A stretch of 64,000 nucleotides of DNA from Methanocella arvoryzae MRE50 (GCF_000063445.1 NC_009464.1:186001-250000), one strand, 5' to 3'. Counted from the stretch's first letter, positions 9,237 through 18,791 are shown. The notes: a model not told the origin generated them from the sequence alone. Made by a program: numbers and translations.

Positions 9237-10109
9237 GTGAGGGTACATGGTATAAGGCCGGTGAGCCCGGCTGCCGCACTGCTAATCGTCCTGTGCATGG
9301 TATTAACCTCGGTATCCATGGACGCAAGCGCTTCAAACGAGCGCAAGTATGAGCTGCGGACAGGCAACATAGTCATGGGGCTCGACGAGATAAATAGCGG
9401 CATGTTTCAGGAGCTGTTTCACAGTCAGAGCCTGTCAACCGCGGATACCGAAACGCTCGGGATCTCCTTCCCGGAGAATAATGGCGTAGCCATCACCCAG
9501 ACGAGTGACGAGTCCATACTTGCTACCAGCACAGGCTATTTTGCAGCAAACATGCCGTTTTATCCCTGCCTGAACTACGGGGCTCCACCGGTAGGCATAG
9601 GAGTATCTGTAGCAGCATATCCTGTGACTACGGCTAAATTTTCCGGTAATACCCTGTTCTTCCCCGAGATGGTGAACCAGGGTAACCTGTTTAATAATAG
9701 CGAGTTGCGGGATATGAACCAGACAAGAATAACCTTGCCCCCATTTGCAGCCACATCTGCCACGAGCGAGTTACGGGGACTTTATTCGATGCAAGGCATC
9801 AATAACAGCGGCTTTAACGCCAGAGCTTCAGATATGCCGGTAGTCCTGTCAAGTCAGACGCTGGACTTTGACGCCACTCCCGCTCACATAAACAATACTA
9901 CGATTATAGAAAGGCTGTGGCGGAACTCTCACCTTGGCGCTATACTCGACAATGCATATGAGGGCGATACAGCATATCCGACCTGGATCATGCCTTACAG
10001 GAATCCGTATAGCCTGATGGAAATGCATAGCCCTAGTACAATCATGAAGTTCGCGTTCCAGGAGACGATGCCGGGGACGAGGTTGTTCAGGTCTTTTTGG
10101 ACTCTTTAA
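9237..10109 (+). CDS. Secreted hypothetical protein (290 aa)
   Basis: Starts at GTG 9237 with an SD-like AAGGTGGG just upstream. Residues 12-32 form a clear signal peptide core ('AALLIVLCMVLTSVSM') with likely cleavage after Ala-Ser-Ala. The mature part is rich in Asn/Thr/Ser, with many short beta-prone segments and Asn-x-Ser/Thr sequons, as in surface-exposed archaeal proteins. No C-terminal anchor is seen and no family was recognised. A stop at 10107-10109 is followed 12 bases later by the end of tRNA-Cys on the other strand. Confidence 0.75.
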   Translation: MRVHGIRPVSPAAALLIVLCMVLTSVSMDASASNERKYELRTGNIVMGLDEINSGMFQELFHSQSLSTADTETLGISFPENNGVAITQTSDESILATSTGYFAANMPFYPCLNYGAPPVGIGVSVAAYPVTTAKFSGNTLFFPEMVNQGNLFNNSELRDMNQTRITLPPFAATSATSELRGLYSMQGINNSGFNARASDMPVVLSSQTLDFDATPAHINNTTIIERLWRNSHLGAILDNAYEGDTAYPTWIMPYRNPYSLMEMHSPSTIMKFAFQETMPGTRLFRSFWTL

Positions 10110-10121
10110 AAAATCTGGTAA

Positions 10122-10194
10122 TGCAGGGAGGGTGAGTTGAACACCCACAAAACAGATCTGCAGTCTGCCGCATTAGCCGCTCTGCCATCCCTGC
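10122..10194 (-). tRNA. tRNA-Cys (GCA)
   Basis: Read on the minus strand: acceptor stem GCAGGGA / TCCCTGC with discriminator A at 10122; D-arm 'GCAGAGCGGCTAATGC'; anticodon stem GCAGA / TCTGT closing loop CTGCAGA, anticodon GCA; T-arm GGGTG-TTCAACT-CACCC. CCA is not encoded. A TATA-like AAGTATTAAAG lies about 20-30 bases upstream. Confidence 0.95.
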
Positions 10195-10366
10195 AGGTTG
10201 TAAACAAAGTACTTTAATACTTATTTCATTCTCCCGAAATAAGTATTTCTCTCATCTACATCGATATCATACTATAAGAATTTTTTGAAGACGGCAAACT
10301 GATATATCGCAGTGTGGCAGCAATAAATTTTTCTTATCTTAAGCCCATGTGTGTATGGGGATTGGG

Positions 10367-11185
10367 ATGGATTACGTAGCTGTGTTTATCGATGAAAAAA
10401 GGCTATCGTCCAGCCCTGGCACTATCCGGCAGTATGGCATGATCCTCAACCGGTTTTATAAGTATACGGGTAAACAGCCTGAAATGGTCGTCCGGCCGGA
10501 GATTGTGCGGTACCTGAACTACCTCATGTTCGAAAAACACCTGTCGAAAACGACGGTTGCTAACGTGTTGAGCGTCCTGAAATCCTTTTATTCATTCATG
10601 CTCGACAATGGCTATGTTTCCTCGAACCCCACGAGAGGCATCAACAATATCAAGCTGGATAAGAAGGCGCCGGTATACCTGACAGTCTCTGAGATGAACG
10701 ATCTGCTCGATACGGCGATCGACACTCGTGACAGAATTATCGTAAGACTGTTATACGCAACCGGCGTGCGGGTTTCAGAGCTGGTGAACATCCGGAAAAA
10801 AGACATCGATTTCGACCGGTGTACGATCAAAGTATTCGGCAAGGGAGCCAAAGAGCGGATCGTTCTTGTTCCGGAAACAGTAGTCAAAGAAATGTATGAC
10901 TACGCTGCCAGTCTCAGCAATGACGACCGGCTTTTCAACCTGACACCCCGTACGGTTCAGCGGGACATCAAACAGCTCGCCCGCCGGGCAAAGATCAATA
11001 AAAACGTGACACCCCATAAGTTGCGTCATAGTTTTGCCACACACATGCTCCAGAACGGAGGAAACGTCGTGGCTATCCAGAAGCTGCTCGGCCACTCATC
11101 GCTCAATACGACGCAAATATACACCCACTATAATGTCGATGAGCTGAAAGAAATGTACGGGCGGACGCACCCGCTTGGCAAGTAG
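10367..11185 (+). CDS. xerA: XerA-like tyrosine recombinase
   Basis: A site-specific recombinase of the phage-integrase family, 272 residues, the size of archaeal XerA, which resolves chromosome dimers at a dif site. An N-terminal SAM-like core-binding domain (about 1-90) precedes the catalytic domain. All catalytic residues are visible: Arg135 (GVRVSEL), the beta-hairpin Lys159 (GKGAKER), His217 and Arg220 (HKLRH), His243 (LLGHSS) and nucleophile Tyr252 (IYTHY). I chose ATG 10367; an in-frame ATG at 10349 adds only six residues. Neighbours show no sign of an integrated element, which favours a housekeeping role. Confidence 0.9.
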   Translation: MDYVAVFIDEKRLSSSPGTIRQYGMILNRFYKYTGKQPEMVVRPEIVRYLNYLMFEKHLSKTTVANVLSVLKSFYSFMLDNGYVSSNPTRGINNIKLDKKAPVYLTVSEMNDLLDTAIDTRDRIIVRLLYATGVRVSELVNIRKKDIDFDRCTIKVFGKGAKERIVLVPETVVKEMYDYAASLSNDDRLFNLTPRTVQRDIKQLARRAKINKNVTPHKLRHSFATHMLQNGGNVVAIQKLLGHSSLNTTQIYTHYNVDELKEMYGRTHPLGK

Positions 11186-11325
11186 CAAGTGCAAGTAGCA
11201 ATCGATTAAGGACCGAACCTGCATAATTGACGCATATATCCCGGTTTTCCCGCGTAATATAGTGCTACACGCTATAAGTGTTATCTTATTGTAATTATAT
11301 AAACAAAGCTATTTAAGGTAGCCTT

Positions 11326-11874
11326 ATGCAGGAGACTATTAAAGATCGCTTCGAATGCCGGCAATGCGGGAACTGCTGCCGGTCGAATAGCATGTTACCG
11401 CTGACTCTGGACGATATCTACCGGATAGCTGATTTCCTCGACATGGGGCCGGATGAGTTCTTCCAGGAGTATTGTAAGGAGATGGTCATAGGCGGCAGTG
11501 TCACCCCGATGGCGTACCTTACCCGGGAAGACGGGTGCCCGTTCCTCAAGGATAACCTCTGCTCAATCCACTTTGTCAAGCCGCTGCTATGCAAATACAT
11601 GCCTTCCACGATCTTCGGCAGCAGCCAGTACCTGCGCTCTAAAATGCCGTCGAGCTGCGACGTGCAGCGTGCCAGGAATGGGTGGAAGATCAACGATACA
11701 GATTCGGTTAAAGAGCGGTACATGGTCTCCATGATACTGACGTCAATATACTACAGTAATTACGGTAAGTTCGATTACGAGAGCGCGAAGCCGTACATCT
11801 ACAGGATACTGCTCATCAACCGAAATCGAAAAAACCTGTATGATCTCGTGGATAATCACCAGGTAACAAATTGA
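11326..11874 (+). CDS. YkgJ-like Zn/Fe-chelating cysteine cluster protein
   Basis: 182 residues. The N-terminal cluster C-x2-C-G-x-C-C (CRQCGNCC), then 'DGCPFLKDNLCSIHFVKPLLCKYMP', matches the YkgJ family, whose conserved cysteines are predicted to hold a metal. Biochemical role unknown. SD-like AAGGTAG is 8 bases before ATG. A second family member is at 49024. The stop codon abuts that of the convergent radical-SAM gene with no gap: the palindrome TGATCA (11872-11877) supplies both stops. Confidence 0.85.
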   Translation: MQETIKDRFECRQCGNCCRSNSMLPLTLDDIYRIADFLDMGPDEFFQEYCKEMVIGGSVTPMAYLTREDGCPFLKDNLCSIHFVKPLLCKYMPSTIFGSSQYLRSKMPSSCDVQRARNGWKINDTDSVKERYMVSMILTSIYYSNYGKFDYESAKPYIYRILLINRNRKNLYDLVDNHQVTN

Positions 11875-13710
11875 TCACGGCTTTCGTCGGCCTGGCTTCT
11901 TATAGATTGCAGGACGGACAGGCTTGATCAGACAGTTTTGTCCATAGCCAATTAAGTCTTTTCTATTTGCAGAGATAAGCGCCTTTTTCACCAGGTCATA
12001 GTTTTCCGGGTTCTTGTACTGGAGCAACGCCCGATACATCCTGCGCTCTTCCACACTTTTCGGCACGTAAACTTCCTGGCCAGTATACGGATTATATCCA
12101 GTGTAGTACATACATGTCGACAGTGTCGAAGGAGTCGGGGTAAAATCCTGCACCTGCTCCACATAATAGCCCATATCCCGGACGTATTCCGCAAGCTGAA
12201 TGGCGTCCTTTAGCGTACAGCCGGGGTGAGCGGAGATGAAGTACGGGATAATGTACTGTTCTTTGCCCAGCTCTTTGTTGATTTCCCGGTACTTGCTCAC
12301 GAACTTATCGTAAGCCTCGATAGAAGGCTTACACATGGCGTCGGTGACGTTTCTGGACACGTGCTCCGGGGCGACTTTCAGTTGACCGCTGACGTTCTGT
12401 CTGCATATATGGTAGAGATACTGCTCGTCCTGCATGGCCAGATCGTACCTGATACCAGAGCCTATGAACACATTTTTAACGCCCGGCACTTTCCGGACCT
12501 CGTTAAGCAGAGTGATCAGCCGGGAGTGATCCTTATTCAGGTTCGGGCAGGGCTCAGGGTACAGGCAGAGCTTATCCCTGCACATGCCCTGGGTCGACCG
12601 TTTAGAGCAGCCGAGCATGTACATGTCCGCCGTGGGCCCTCCTATATCGGAGATCGTACCTTTGAACTCCGGCAGCTTTGTCAGAGCTCTTATTTCCCTG
12701 AGGATGGACTCCTGGCTCCTGCTCTGGATCATCCTTCCCTGGTGAGCGGTAATGGCACAAAAGGCACAGCCCCCGAAGCAACCGCGATGGCTGGTTATTG
12801 AAAATCTCACAGTCCTGAGCGCAGGAATATCTTCTTTGTAAGACGGGTGAGGGTACCTTGTATAGGGCAGATCATAGATTGCATCCATCTCGGCAGTCGT
12901 CAGAGGAAGAGCAGGAGGATTCTGGACTATGATCGTCTTTGGGTGTCTCTGCACTAGCGTATGCCCGTAATACGGGTCCTGCTCATCGTAGAACGTTTTA
13001 AAGGCTTCTGCAAATGCCCGTTTGTCTGTGGATACAGCCTTAAAGTCGGGTAGTTCAATGAAATCCGAAAGATCGCCGATCTTCCGGGTCTTGTAGGTGG
13101 TCCCTCGTATATCAGTAATATCGGCTATGCGCTCTCCGTTTTTCAGCCTGCCGACTACGTCGACGATCGTTTTCTCCCCCATTCCGTAGACGATCATGTC
13201 GGCTGGCGCGTCGGCCAGTATGGACTGACGCACTTTATCATCCCAGTAATCGTAGTGTGCAAACCTCCGGAGGCTCGCTTCCAGGCCTCCGGTGATGATC
13301 GGTATGGTCTTGTAGGTCTCCCGTATTTTGTTGCAGTAGACCGTCACTGCCCGGTCCGGCCTCATGTGCGGCCTGTTGCCGGGGCTGTAATCGTCATCCG
13401 ATCTCAGCCGCTTGTTAGCCGTATAGTTGTTGACCATCGAGTCCACGTTACCCGACGTCACGCAGAAGCACAGGCGAGGCTCCCCGAGCCGGGAAAATGA
13501 CGTTTTATCCGTTACGTCCGGCTGGGCAATGATCCCGACTCTGAAGCCGGCTTTTTCCAGCACCCTGCCAATGATCGCCACCCCGAAGGACGGGTGATCG
13601 ACATAAGCATCCCCGCTGACGATGACTACGTCGCACCGGTCCCATCCGAGGGCTTTCAGCTCATCTTTTGTCATCGGCAAATAACGATTTCTGGCAGGTC
13701 TGGACATCAT
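11875..13710 (-). CDS. YgiQ-family radical SAM protein
   Basis: 611 residues, normal length for the YgiQ/UPF0313 family. The N-terminal half (about 1-290) is the family-specific domain. The radical-SAM cluster motif C-x3-C-x2-C is in 'RGCFGGCAFCAITAHQGR' (near residue 320) and would bind a [4Fe-4S] cluster and S-adenosylmethionine. Additional cysteines occur in 'CSKRSTQGMCRDKLCLYPEPCPNL'. The reaction is not known. Two adjacent ATGs (13710 and 13707) are possible starts. Convergent with, and directly abutting, the YkgJ-like gene. Confidence 0.9.
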   Translation of the reverse strand: MMSRPARNRYLPMTKDELKALGWDRCDVVIVSGDAYVDHPSFGVAIIGRVLEKAGFRVGIIAQPDVTDKTSFSRLGEPRLCFCVTSGNVDSMVNNYTANKRLRSDDDYSPGNRPHMRPDRAVTVYCNKIRETYKTIPIITGGLEASLRRFAHYDYWDDKVRQSILADAPADMIVYGMGEKTIVDVVGRLKNGERIADITDIRGTTYKTRKIGDLSDFIELPDFKAVSTDKRAFAEAFKTFYDEQDPYYGHTLVQRHPKTIIVQNPPALPLTTAEMDAIYDLPYTRYPHPSYKEDIPALRTVRFSITSHRGCFGGCAFCAITAHQGRMIQSRSQESILREIRALTKLPEFKGTISDIGGPTADMYMLGCSKRSTQGMCRDKLCLYPEPCPNLNKDHSRLITLLNEVRKVPGVKNVFIGSGIRYDLAMQDEQYLYHICRQNVSGQLKVAPEHVSRNVTDAMCKPSIEAYDKFVSKYREINKELGKEQYIIPYFISAHPGCTLKDAIQLAEYVRDMGYYVEQVQDFTPTPSTLSTCMYYTGYNPYTGQEVYVPKSVEERRMYRALLQYKNPENYDLVKKALISANRKDLIGYGQNCLIKPVRPAIYKKPGRRKP

Positions 13711-13885
13711 GTTCTATGGAGGTGCCATAATAGAAATATATTATGTGATCATTACTGTGTCGTACTTTCAGGTAGCCTTTTCAACTTTTAATGACTGAGC
13801 CTTGCCCTTGCTTATAAACCTATGAACAATAAAGAATGCTGTGGTGTGCCTTGCCTGATTGCACAAGCTCCCCGAGATAGCATGT

Positions 13886-14294
13886 CGAACGCTGCGCTGT
13901 GCCGGCTGTCAGTATTACAGGGATATTTCCAACCAGTTGTCTCTATGTGGGTGAACGTTGTCGAACGCTGCGCTGTGCTAATCCTCACAGATACCACAGA
14001 TTACGATTGATTACACAGATTTCTCTGCTGAATCCACAGATAACTACACGATATCACAGATGGAATACGCTGCTATTCGAACGCCGATAGCAACCATAAG
14101 ACAGTCGATCAGAATATTTTTTGTTTATCCGTGGAATCGGTCAGAATCATCAGATTCTGCGTTATCCGTGCTATCCATTAGTAATCTGTGGAATCTGTTT
14201 CAATCTGTGAAATCTGCGAGGCCTGGCACAGCGCAGCGTTCGTATTGCTGTCTCACCACACGTTAGCAATCAGGACTATCACAGCGCAGCGTTC
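13886..14294. repeat. Non-coding fold-back element related to the insertion element at 51.6 kb
   Basis: About 400 bp with no gene. The unit CGAACGCTGCGCTGTGC occurs at 13886-13902 and 13962-13978 and in reverse at 14226-14242 and (partly) 14280-14294. Between them the left half is rich in CACAGATT and the right half in its complement AATCTGTG, so the halves form a long imperfect hairpin. The right end (14226-14293) closely resembles the right end of the element at 53216-53283, including the sequence between the two terminal copies (TTGCTGT, TCACC, GCAA, CAG). This suggests a transposase-less relative. Confidence 0.7.
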
Positions 14295-14393
14295 ATCTGC
14301 AGACTTCTTATAAGCTTGTGCCATAAAGTATTTTCAAGACCATGTCGTACAGGGACTATTAGTCGTATTTTCTACGCTGACCCGGGGACATAT

Positions 14394-16925
14394 ATGCATT
14401 CAACAATCGAGATCCGTAATGCCCGACTGCATAACCTCAAGAATGTAAATCTGGACATACCGAAAAACAAGATCGTGGTGATTACCGGACTCTCAGGCTC
14501 TGGAAAATCCACCATCGCCATGGACATTCTTCTAAAGGAAGGCCAGCGCCAGTACATGGAATCACTGGGCATGATCACATTCGGGCGGACCAGGCCGCCT
14601 GTGGATTCCATCGTCGGCTTGTCTCCCACGATCAGCGTCGATCAGTATCTTCTGAACCACAGCCCCAGATCGACCGTAGGTACAGTGACGGATATATTTA
14701 CTTATCTACGGGTTCTGTACGCACGCATTGGCCACCGCAACTGTCCGCACTGTGGAATGGAGGTGCCACCGATGGGCTTCGAGTCTCAGGCGTATGACTG
14801 GCAAGACGAGTCTGATGAGAGTGCCGACGAAACATTCCCCTGTCCCGGCTGCGGAAGGGAACTACCAGAGCTGAGCATGGCACACTTTTCGTTCAACAAG
14901 CCTGAGGGGGCATGCACAACCTGCACAGGGCTGAGCGTAGTGCGGCAGGCCATCGTCAGCCGCCTTATCGATGAAAACAGGAGTATACCAGAAAATGCCG
15001 TGTATGGCTGGACAGATTTCCACAACAATCGCAACGGCCAGATTCTACAGGCTGCAGGCAGATATTATGGCTTTACTTTCGACATTACGAAACCGGTCAA
15101 AGATTATACGCCTGTGGAACGTGACCTTTTACTCTATGGCACTGACAGCCCGCAATTCAAGCGACACTTCCCGGGCATCAAACCACCTTCCACTAGCGCA
15201 AAGGGTCGATTTGAGGGCGTAATCACTACTTTAATGCGCCGATATGACGAGCATGCCAGCGATGCGGCATATCGTGAAAAACTGGATGACCTGTTCACCA
15301 CTCAGACCTGTACGGACTGCGAAGGCACCCGCCTGCGCCCGGAGAGTCGGGCAGTTACAGTCGCAGGCTTATCGATCGACGCAGTTTCCAGGCTGTCGCT
15401 TAAAGATCTGGATGCATGGCTACAGAGCTTACCGCAGCAATTAACCGATCAGGAAATGTTGTTTGCCCGCCCGATCCTCGACGACCTGCAGGAACGGATC
15501 CGACGACTTATAGAAGTAGGGGTGGGTTACCTGACTCTCGAGCGTTCGACCCCGACTATCTCTGCTGGCGAAGCCCGGCGCCTGAGGCTGGCTGCATTGC
15601 TGGGGTCAGGGCTGACAGGTATGCTGTACGTCCTCGACGAGCCGACGATAGGCCTCCACCAGCGGGATACAGGACGTCTCATCAGTGTTCTTCGAAGGCT
15701 GCGAGATCTGGGCAACACCGTCCTCGTTGTAGAACACGATCTCGAACTGATAAAAGCAGCCGACTACCTGATCGACATCGGCCCCGGCGCCGGCAAATAT
15801 GGCGGGCAGATCGTTGCTGCAGGCACGCCGGCAGAAGTGGCACAGACTGAAGGTTCACTGACAGGCGCTTTTATTGCTGGTACGATGACCGTGCCGGTAC
15901 CCGAAACCCGCCGCAAGCGGGGTCAGAGTGCCTTGATGATAAAGGGAGCACGCCACTTCAACCTTAATAACCTGACCATTGAGATCCCGTTAGGGCTGCT
16001 GGTAGCAGTCACAGGCGTGTCAGGCTCAGGCAAGTCCTCGCTGATCTTTAAGATCCTCGCCACGGCAGCACACCAGCGCCTGAACGGCACGAGCGAAAAA
16101 CCCGGAGACCACGACTCGATCACGGGCTGGGAATACATCGACAAGGTCATCACTATCGACCAGAGCCAGATCCTGCGCATACCCCGCTCGAATGCTGCCA
16201 CTTACTCCGACGCTTTCACGCCGATCAGGGAAGCGTTTGCTGCTACCCCGGATGGAAAAAAGAATAAGGCAACTGCACGGCAGTTCTCCTTTAATGTCCC
16301 CGGCGGGCGGTGCGAACGGTGCCAGGGTGCAGGCACGCTGGCCGTAAAAATGCACTTCCTGCCCGAAGTTGAAGTGCGGTGTCCTGCCTGTAGAGGGCGC
16401 CGCTTCAAGCGGGAGACACTGGCAATCAAGTATCGTGGCTACGACATTTCTCAGGTGCTGGAGATGACTGTTGAAGAGGCTCTCGAGCTGTTTTCAGATG
16501 TTCCGGCCATTGCATCGCGCCTGCAGTTCATGTCCGACGTGGGCCTTGGATACCTAAAGCTAGGCCAGCCAGCCACCACCCTTTCGGGCGGCGAAGCCCA
16601 GCGGTTAAAGCTGGCCAGAGAGCTTGGGCGCAGTTCCACCGGCCGCACCCTGTACCTGCTTGACGAGCCTACGACCGGCCTTCACCCTGCAGATACTGCC
16701 CGCCTGCTACAGGTTCTCCAGCGGCTGGTCGACGCGGGGAATAGCCTAATTGTCATAGAGCACAACCTCGATCTCGTGAAAGCAGCTGACTGGGTCATCG
16801 ACCTCGGCCCCGAAGGCGGAGCAGAAGGGGGCAGGCTGGTAGCAGAAGGCACTCCTGGAGAAGTGGCGGAGGTTGAAGAGTCCTATACCGGCCAGTATTT
16901 GAAGACCCGGCTACAGCAGAAGTAA
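14394..16925 (+). CDS. UvrA2-like excinuclease ATPase
   Basis: 843 residues from ATG 14394, which starts exactly at the conserved 'IEIRNARLHNLKNV'. Two ABC ATPase modules: Walker A GLSGSGKS (32-39) and GVSGSGKS (about 541), signatures 'SAGEARRLRL' and 'LSGGEAQRLKL', Walker B with 'LDEPTIGLH' and 'LDEPTTGLH'. Zinc modules are CPHCG...CPGCG (about 119-147) and CERCQG...CPACRG (about 640). Only about 30 residues separate the first zinc cysteine pairs, where canonical UvrA carries the UvrB-binding domain, so this is the shorter UvrA2 class. Such proteins are linked to damage tolerance or drug resistance rather than to core UvrABC repair. Confidence 0.88.
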   Translation: MHSTIEIRNARLHNLKNVNLDIPKNKIVVITGLSGSGKSTIAMDILLKEGQRQYMESLGMITFGRTRPPVDSIVGLSPTISVDQYLLNHSPRSTVGTVTDIFTYLRVLYARIGHRNCPHCGMEVPPMGFESQAYDWQDESDESADETFPCPGCGRELPELSMAHFSFNKPEGACTTCTGLSVVRQAIVSRLIDENRSIPENAVYGWTDFHNNRNGQILQAAGRYYGFTFDITKPVKDYTPVERDLLLYGTDSPQFKRHFPGIKPPSTSAKGRFEGVITTLMRRYDEHASDAAYREKLDDLFTTQTCTDCEGTRLRPESRAVTVAGLSIDAVSRLSLKDLDAWLQSLPQQLTDQEMLFARPILDDLQERIRRLIEVGVGYLTLERSTPTISAGEARRLRLAALLGSGLTGMLYVLDEPTIGLHQRDTGRLISVLRRLRDLGNTVLVVEHDLELIKAADYLIDIGPGAGKYGGQIVAAGTPAEVAQTEGSLTGAFIAGTMTVPVPETRRKRGQSALMIKGARHFNLNNLTIEIPLGLLVAVTGVSGSGKSSLIFKILATAAHQRLNGTSEKPGDHDSITGWEYIDKVITIDQSQILRIPRSNAATYSDAFTPIREAFAATPDGKKNKATARQFSFNVPGGRCERCQGAGTLAVKMHFLPEVEVRCPACRGRRFKRETLAIKYRGYDISQVLEMTVEEALELFSDVPAIASRLQFMSDVGLGYLKLGQPATTLSGGEAQRLKLARELGRSSTGRTLYLLDEPTTGLHPADTARLLQVLQRLVDAGNSLIVIEHNLDLVKAADWVIDLGPEGGAEGGRLVAEGTPGEVAEVEESYTGQYLKTRLQQK

Positions 16926-16955
16926 TTCATAGTAGATGGCTATTTAGTTAAAAAA

Positions 16956-17564
16956 TCATACTATCATCCGGGTACTGATAGCGTTCTTATTAATAAGGCC
17001 GTGATTTGTGTACAGGTGCTGGTAGACTACGTTGACCGTGCCTGTACCTTCCCGTATAGTTTCAGTCTGGTTGAACCTGTATTCTTCTCCCGGCCTGAGG
17101 GACACATACTGATCATTGACGTAAAGCCAGACAGTGCCATACGAGTCAATAGAATATATGGTCGCATGATCAGCTTTCGTGGGCAGGCTGTAGATACCGA
17201 AGAGCTTGTTACCTGTGCCTGCTCCAAAGTCGCCCCGGAGAGTTAATATATCCCCAAATATAGCGATCAGCGAATCGTTCAGGGCGAAGTCGATATTGCC
17301 ATTTAGTTGCCGGGTATTCTGGTTGAACCAGTAGCTGGGAAAGTTAACTGCCCTGAAAGGAACTTCTCCGCTGACCACCGTTCCGTTAGCAATCAGACTG
17401 TGCTCCAGAAACACGACTTTTCCTGGTGATAGAGTATTAATGTCCACGGCAGGAACATCTGCAGTAGTCACTGTACCTACAGAACCCAGACCGGCAAGAA
17501 TTATTAGTAATAGCAGTAATCCTTTTCCCCTGGTACCCACAACTGACATCAGATGACGATACAT
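16956..17564 (-). CDS. Secreted hypothetical protein
   Basis: The frame is open back to 17669, but the N-terminal stretch before 17564 is poorly coding-like. Starting at ATG 17564 (or 17549) gives a basic start and a signal peptide core 'LLLLLIILAGLGSVG'. The mature part (about 165 residues) is beta-rich, with 'GTVWLYVNDQYVSLRPGEEYRF' like a small beta-sandwich. No anchor at the C-terminus. No family recognised. It is convergent with the UvrA2-like gene. Confidence 0.65.
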   Translation of the reverse strand: MYRHLMSVVGTRGKGLLLLLIILAGLGSVGTVTTADVPAVDINTLSPGKVVFLEHSLIANGTVVSGEVPFRAVNFPSYWFNQNTRQLNGNIDFALNDSLIAIFGDILTLRGDFGAGTGNKLFGIYSLPTKADHATIYSIDSYGTVWLYVNDQYVSLRPGEEYRFNQTETIREGTGTVNVVYQHLYTNHGLINKNAISTRMIV

Positions 17565-17701
17565 GTCTGAAAGCGATATACTTATTCGCCGCAATCCGCA
17601 ACCAGAGCAATAATTATAGACATACCAGGTAAGCACTGCAGGCGGCAGCAGGGTAACATTTTTATGCAAATCAGAATATTATATATTGGTGCATTTATAT
17701 T

Positions 17702-18019
17702 ATAAGCCGCAAGACCATCGAACTGGCTAAATTCATAACAGGTGTTATGCTGGTGGTGTACGTAGCTACGATGATCTACGTGCAGAATATGGGCTTGAAG
17801 CTGATTATTGATAGCGATACGGCAAAAGCGATCATATATTCTTTAGATATGCCTACGATGCTGGTCCTCATCATCTTCGCTGGACTGTGCTTCCGGCAGG
17901 AGTTGACCAAGCCCAAGTATAACATTCCCAAGAAAAACCGGTGGATGATCGATGCAATATTATCATGTATTGGAGTAGCCGCGATGGGGATATTGCTCCT
18001 GATAAAATACGTGATGTAA
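17702..18019 (+). CDS. Small membrane protein, possible ATA start
   Basis: The first standard start is ATG 17747 (90 residues). Upstream codons from ATA 17702 read as a plausible N-terminus ('SRKTIELAKFITGV') that completes the first membrane helix, and no ATG/GTG/TTG occurs in that stretch. A TATA-like ATTATATATT (17678-17687) lies about 20 bases before 17702, as for a leaderless message. The protein has three hydrophobic segments separated by a basic loop ('KPKYNIPKKNRW'). No family was recognised. If the ATA start is wrong, the gene is 17747-18019. Confidence 0.55.
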   Translation: MSRKTIELAKFITGVMLVVYVATMIYVQNMGLKLIIDSDTAKAIIYSLDMPTMLVLIIFAGLCFRQELTKPKYNIPKKNRWMIDAILSCIGVAAMGILLLIKYVM

Positions 18020-18035
18020 TTGAAAGGTAGATCAC

Positions 18036-18063
18036 AAAAATAAAAAGCTGAGGTGCGCCTCAG
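18036..18063 (-). terminator. Terminator of the pyrF gene
   Basis: On the minus strand, CTGAGG (18063-18058), loop, CCTCAG (18053-18048), then CTTTTTATTTTTG. A six-base-pair GC-rich stem followed by a T-run, 38 bases beyond the pyrF stop. Confidence 0.65.
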
Positions 18064-18101
18064 GACTCATAGGGCTCATCACAGTTCAGCAGTTTTTGTC
18101 A

Positions 18102-18752
18102 TCATCGGCGCAGCTGCTCTATGAAATTTTTTGCAGCCTGATATGGATCAGGTGCATTATAAATGCTTCTTCCCACGATCACGAAGTCGGCGCCTGCCTT
18201 GATAGCCGATGCGGCGTCGCCACCCTGAGTTCCAACTCCGGGAGAGAGTATCTTCATGTCGCCTGCACGCTGCCGGATCATGGCGAGGCGTTCTGGCCTG
18301 GTGGCCGGTGCTATGATACCGTTAGCTCCTGCAGCTCTTGCGAGATCTACCAGCTCGAGGGCGTGGCCTTGCAGGAAGTCAAGGGCGCCCGGGTGGCTCA
18401 TTTCTGTGACCACGAACACCTCTTTGCCATACTGTTTAGCTGCGTCGACACAGGCCTGCACGCTGTCTTTGCCAGTGAAGCCCTGACAGATGATAGCGTC
18501 GGCACCTGCCTTGAAAGTCTCTTCACAGATGAGCTTGTTAGTGTTGGGAATGTCGGCGACTTTAAAGTCTGCTATAACATTAGTGTATTGCTTTAGCTCC
18601 CCGATGATACCGAGCCCGCAGGAGAGTACAATAGGATAGTTCACCTTGATCGCGTCGACGGCGCCGCCGAGCTTTTCGGCAATAGCCAGCGCCTCTTTTC
18701 TGTCGGTAACGTCCATGGCGATGATTAAGCGAGATTCAGCCTTGATTGTCAT
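18102..18752 (-). CDS. pyrF: Orotidine 5'-phosphate decarboxylase
   Basis: Last step of UMP synthesis: decarboxylates OMP. A TIM barrel of 216 residues from ATG 18752 (start of 'IKAESRLIIAMDV'). The catalytic Asp-x-Lys-x2-Asp motif is DFKVADIPNT (K and D residues in the order D-K-x2-D). The phosphate loop is 'PGVGTQGGDA', and 'GRSIYNAPDP' closes the barrel. The frame extends to 18782, but the extra residues are not conserved-looking. It follows the Clp1-like gene on the same strand with a gap of only 39 bases, so the two may be cotranscribed. Confidence 0.95.
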   Translation of the reverse strand: MTIKAESRLIIAMDVTDRKEALAIAEKLGGAVDAIKVNYPIVLSCGLGIIGELKQYTNVIADFKVADIPNTNKLICEETFKAGADAIICQGFTGKDSVQACVDAAKQYGKEVFVVTEMSHPGALDFLQGHALELVDLARAAGANGIIAPATRPERLAMIRQRAGDMKILSPGVGTQGGDAASAIKAGADFVIVGRSIYNAPDPYQAAKNFIEQLRR

Positions 18753-18791
18753 AACAAGTCCATGATAACTGTCTCTGAGCATACATAAGAG

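Noticed and set aside
10367-11185. Integrase of a provirus next to tRNA-Cys
   Set aside because: The recombinase is of the housekeeping XerA type; I found no second copy of the tRNA end and no viral genes nearby.
13886-14294. CRISPR or integron-like array from repeated CGAACGCTGCG units
   Set aside because: Copies are inverted relative to each other and spaced unevenly; it forms a fold-back.
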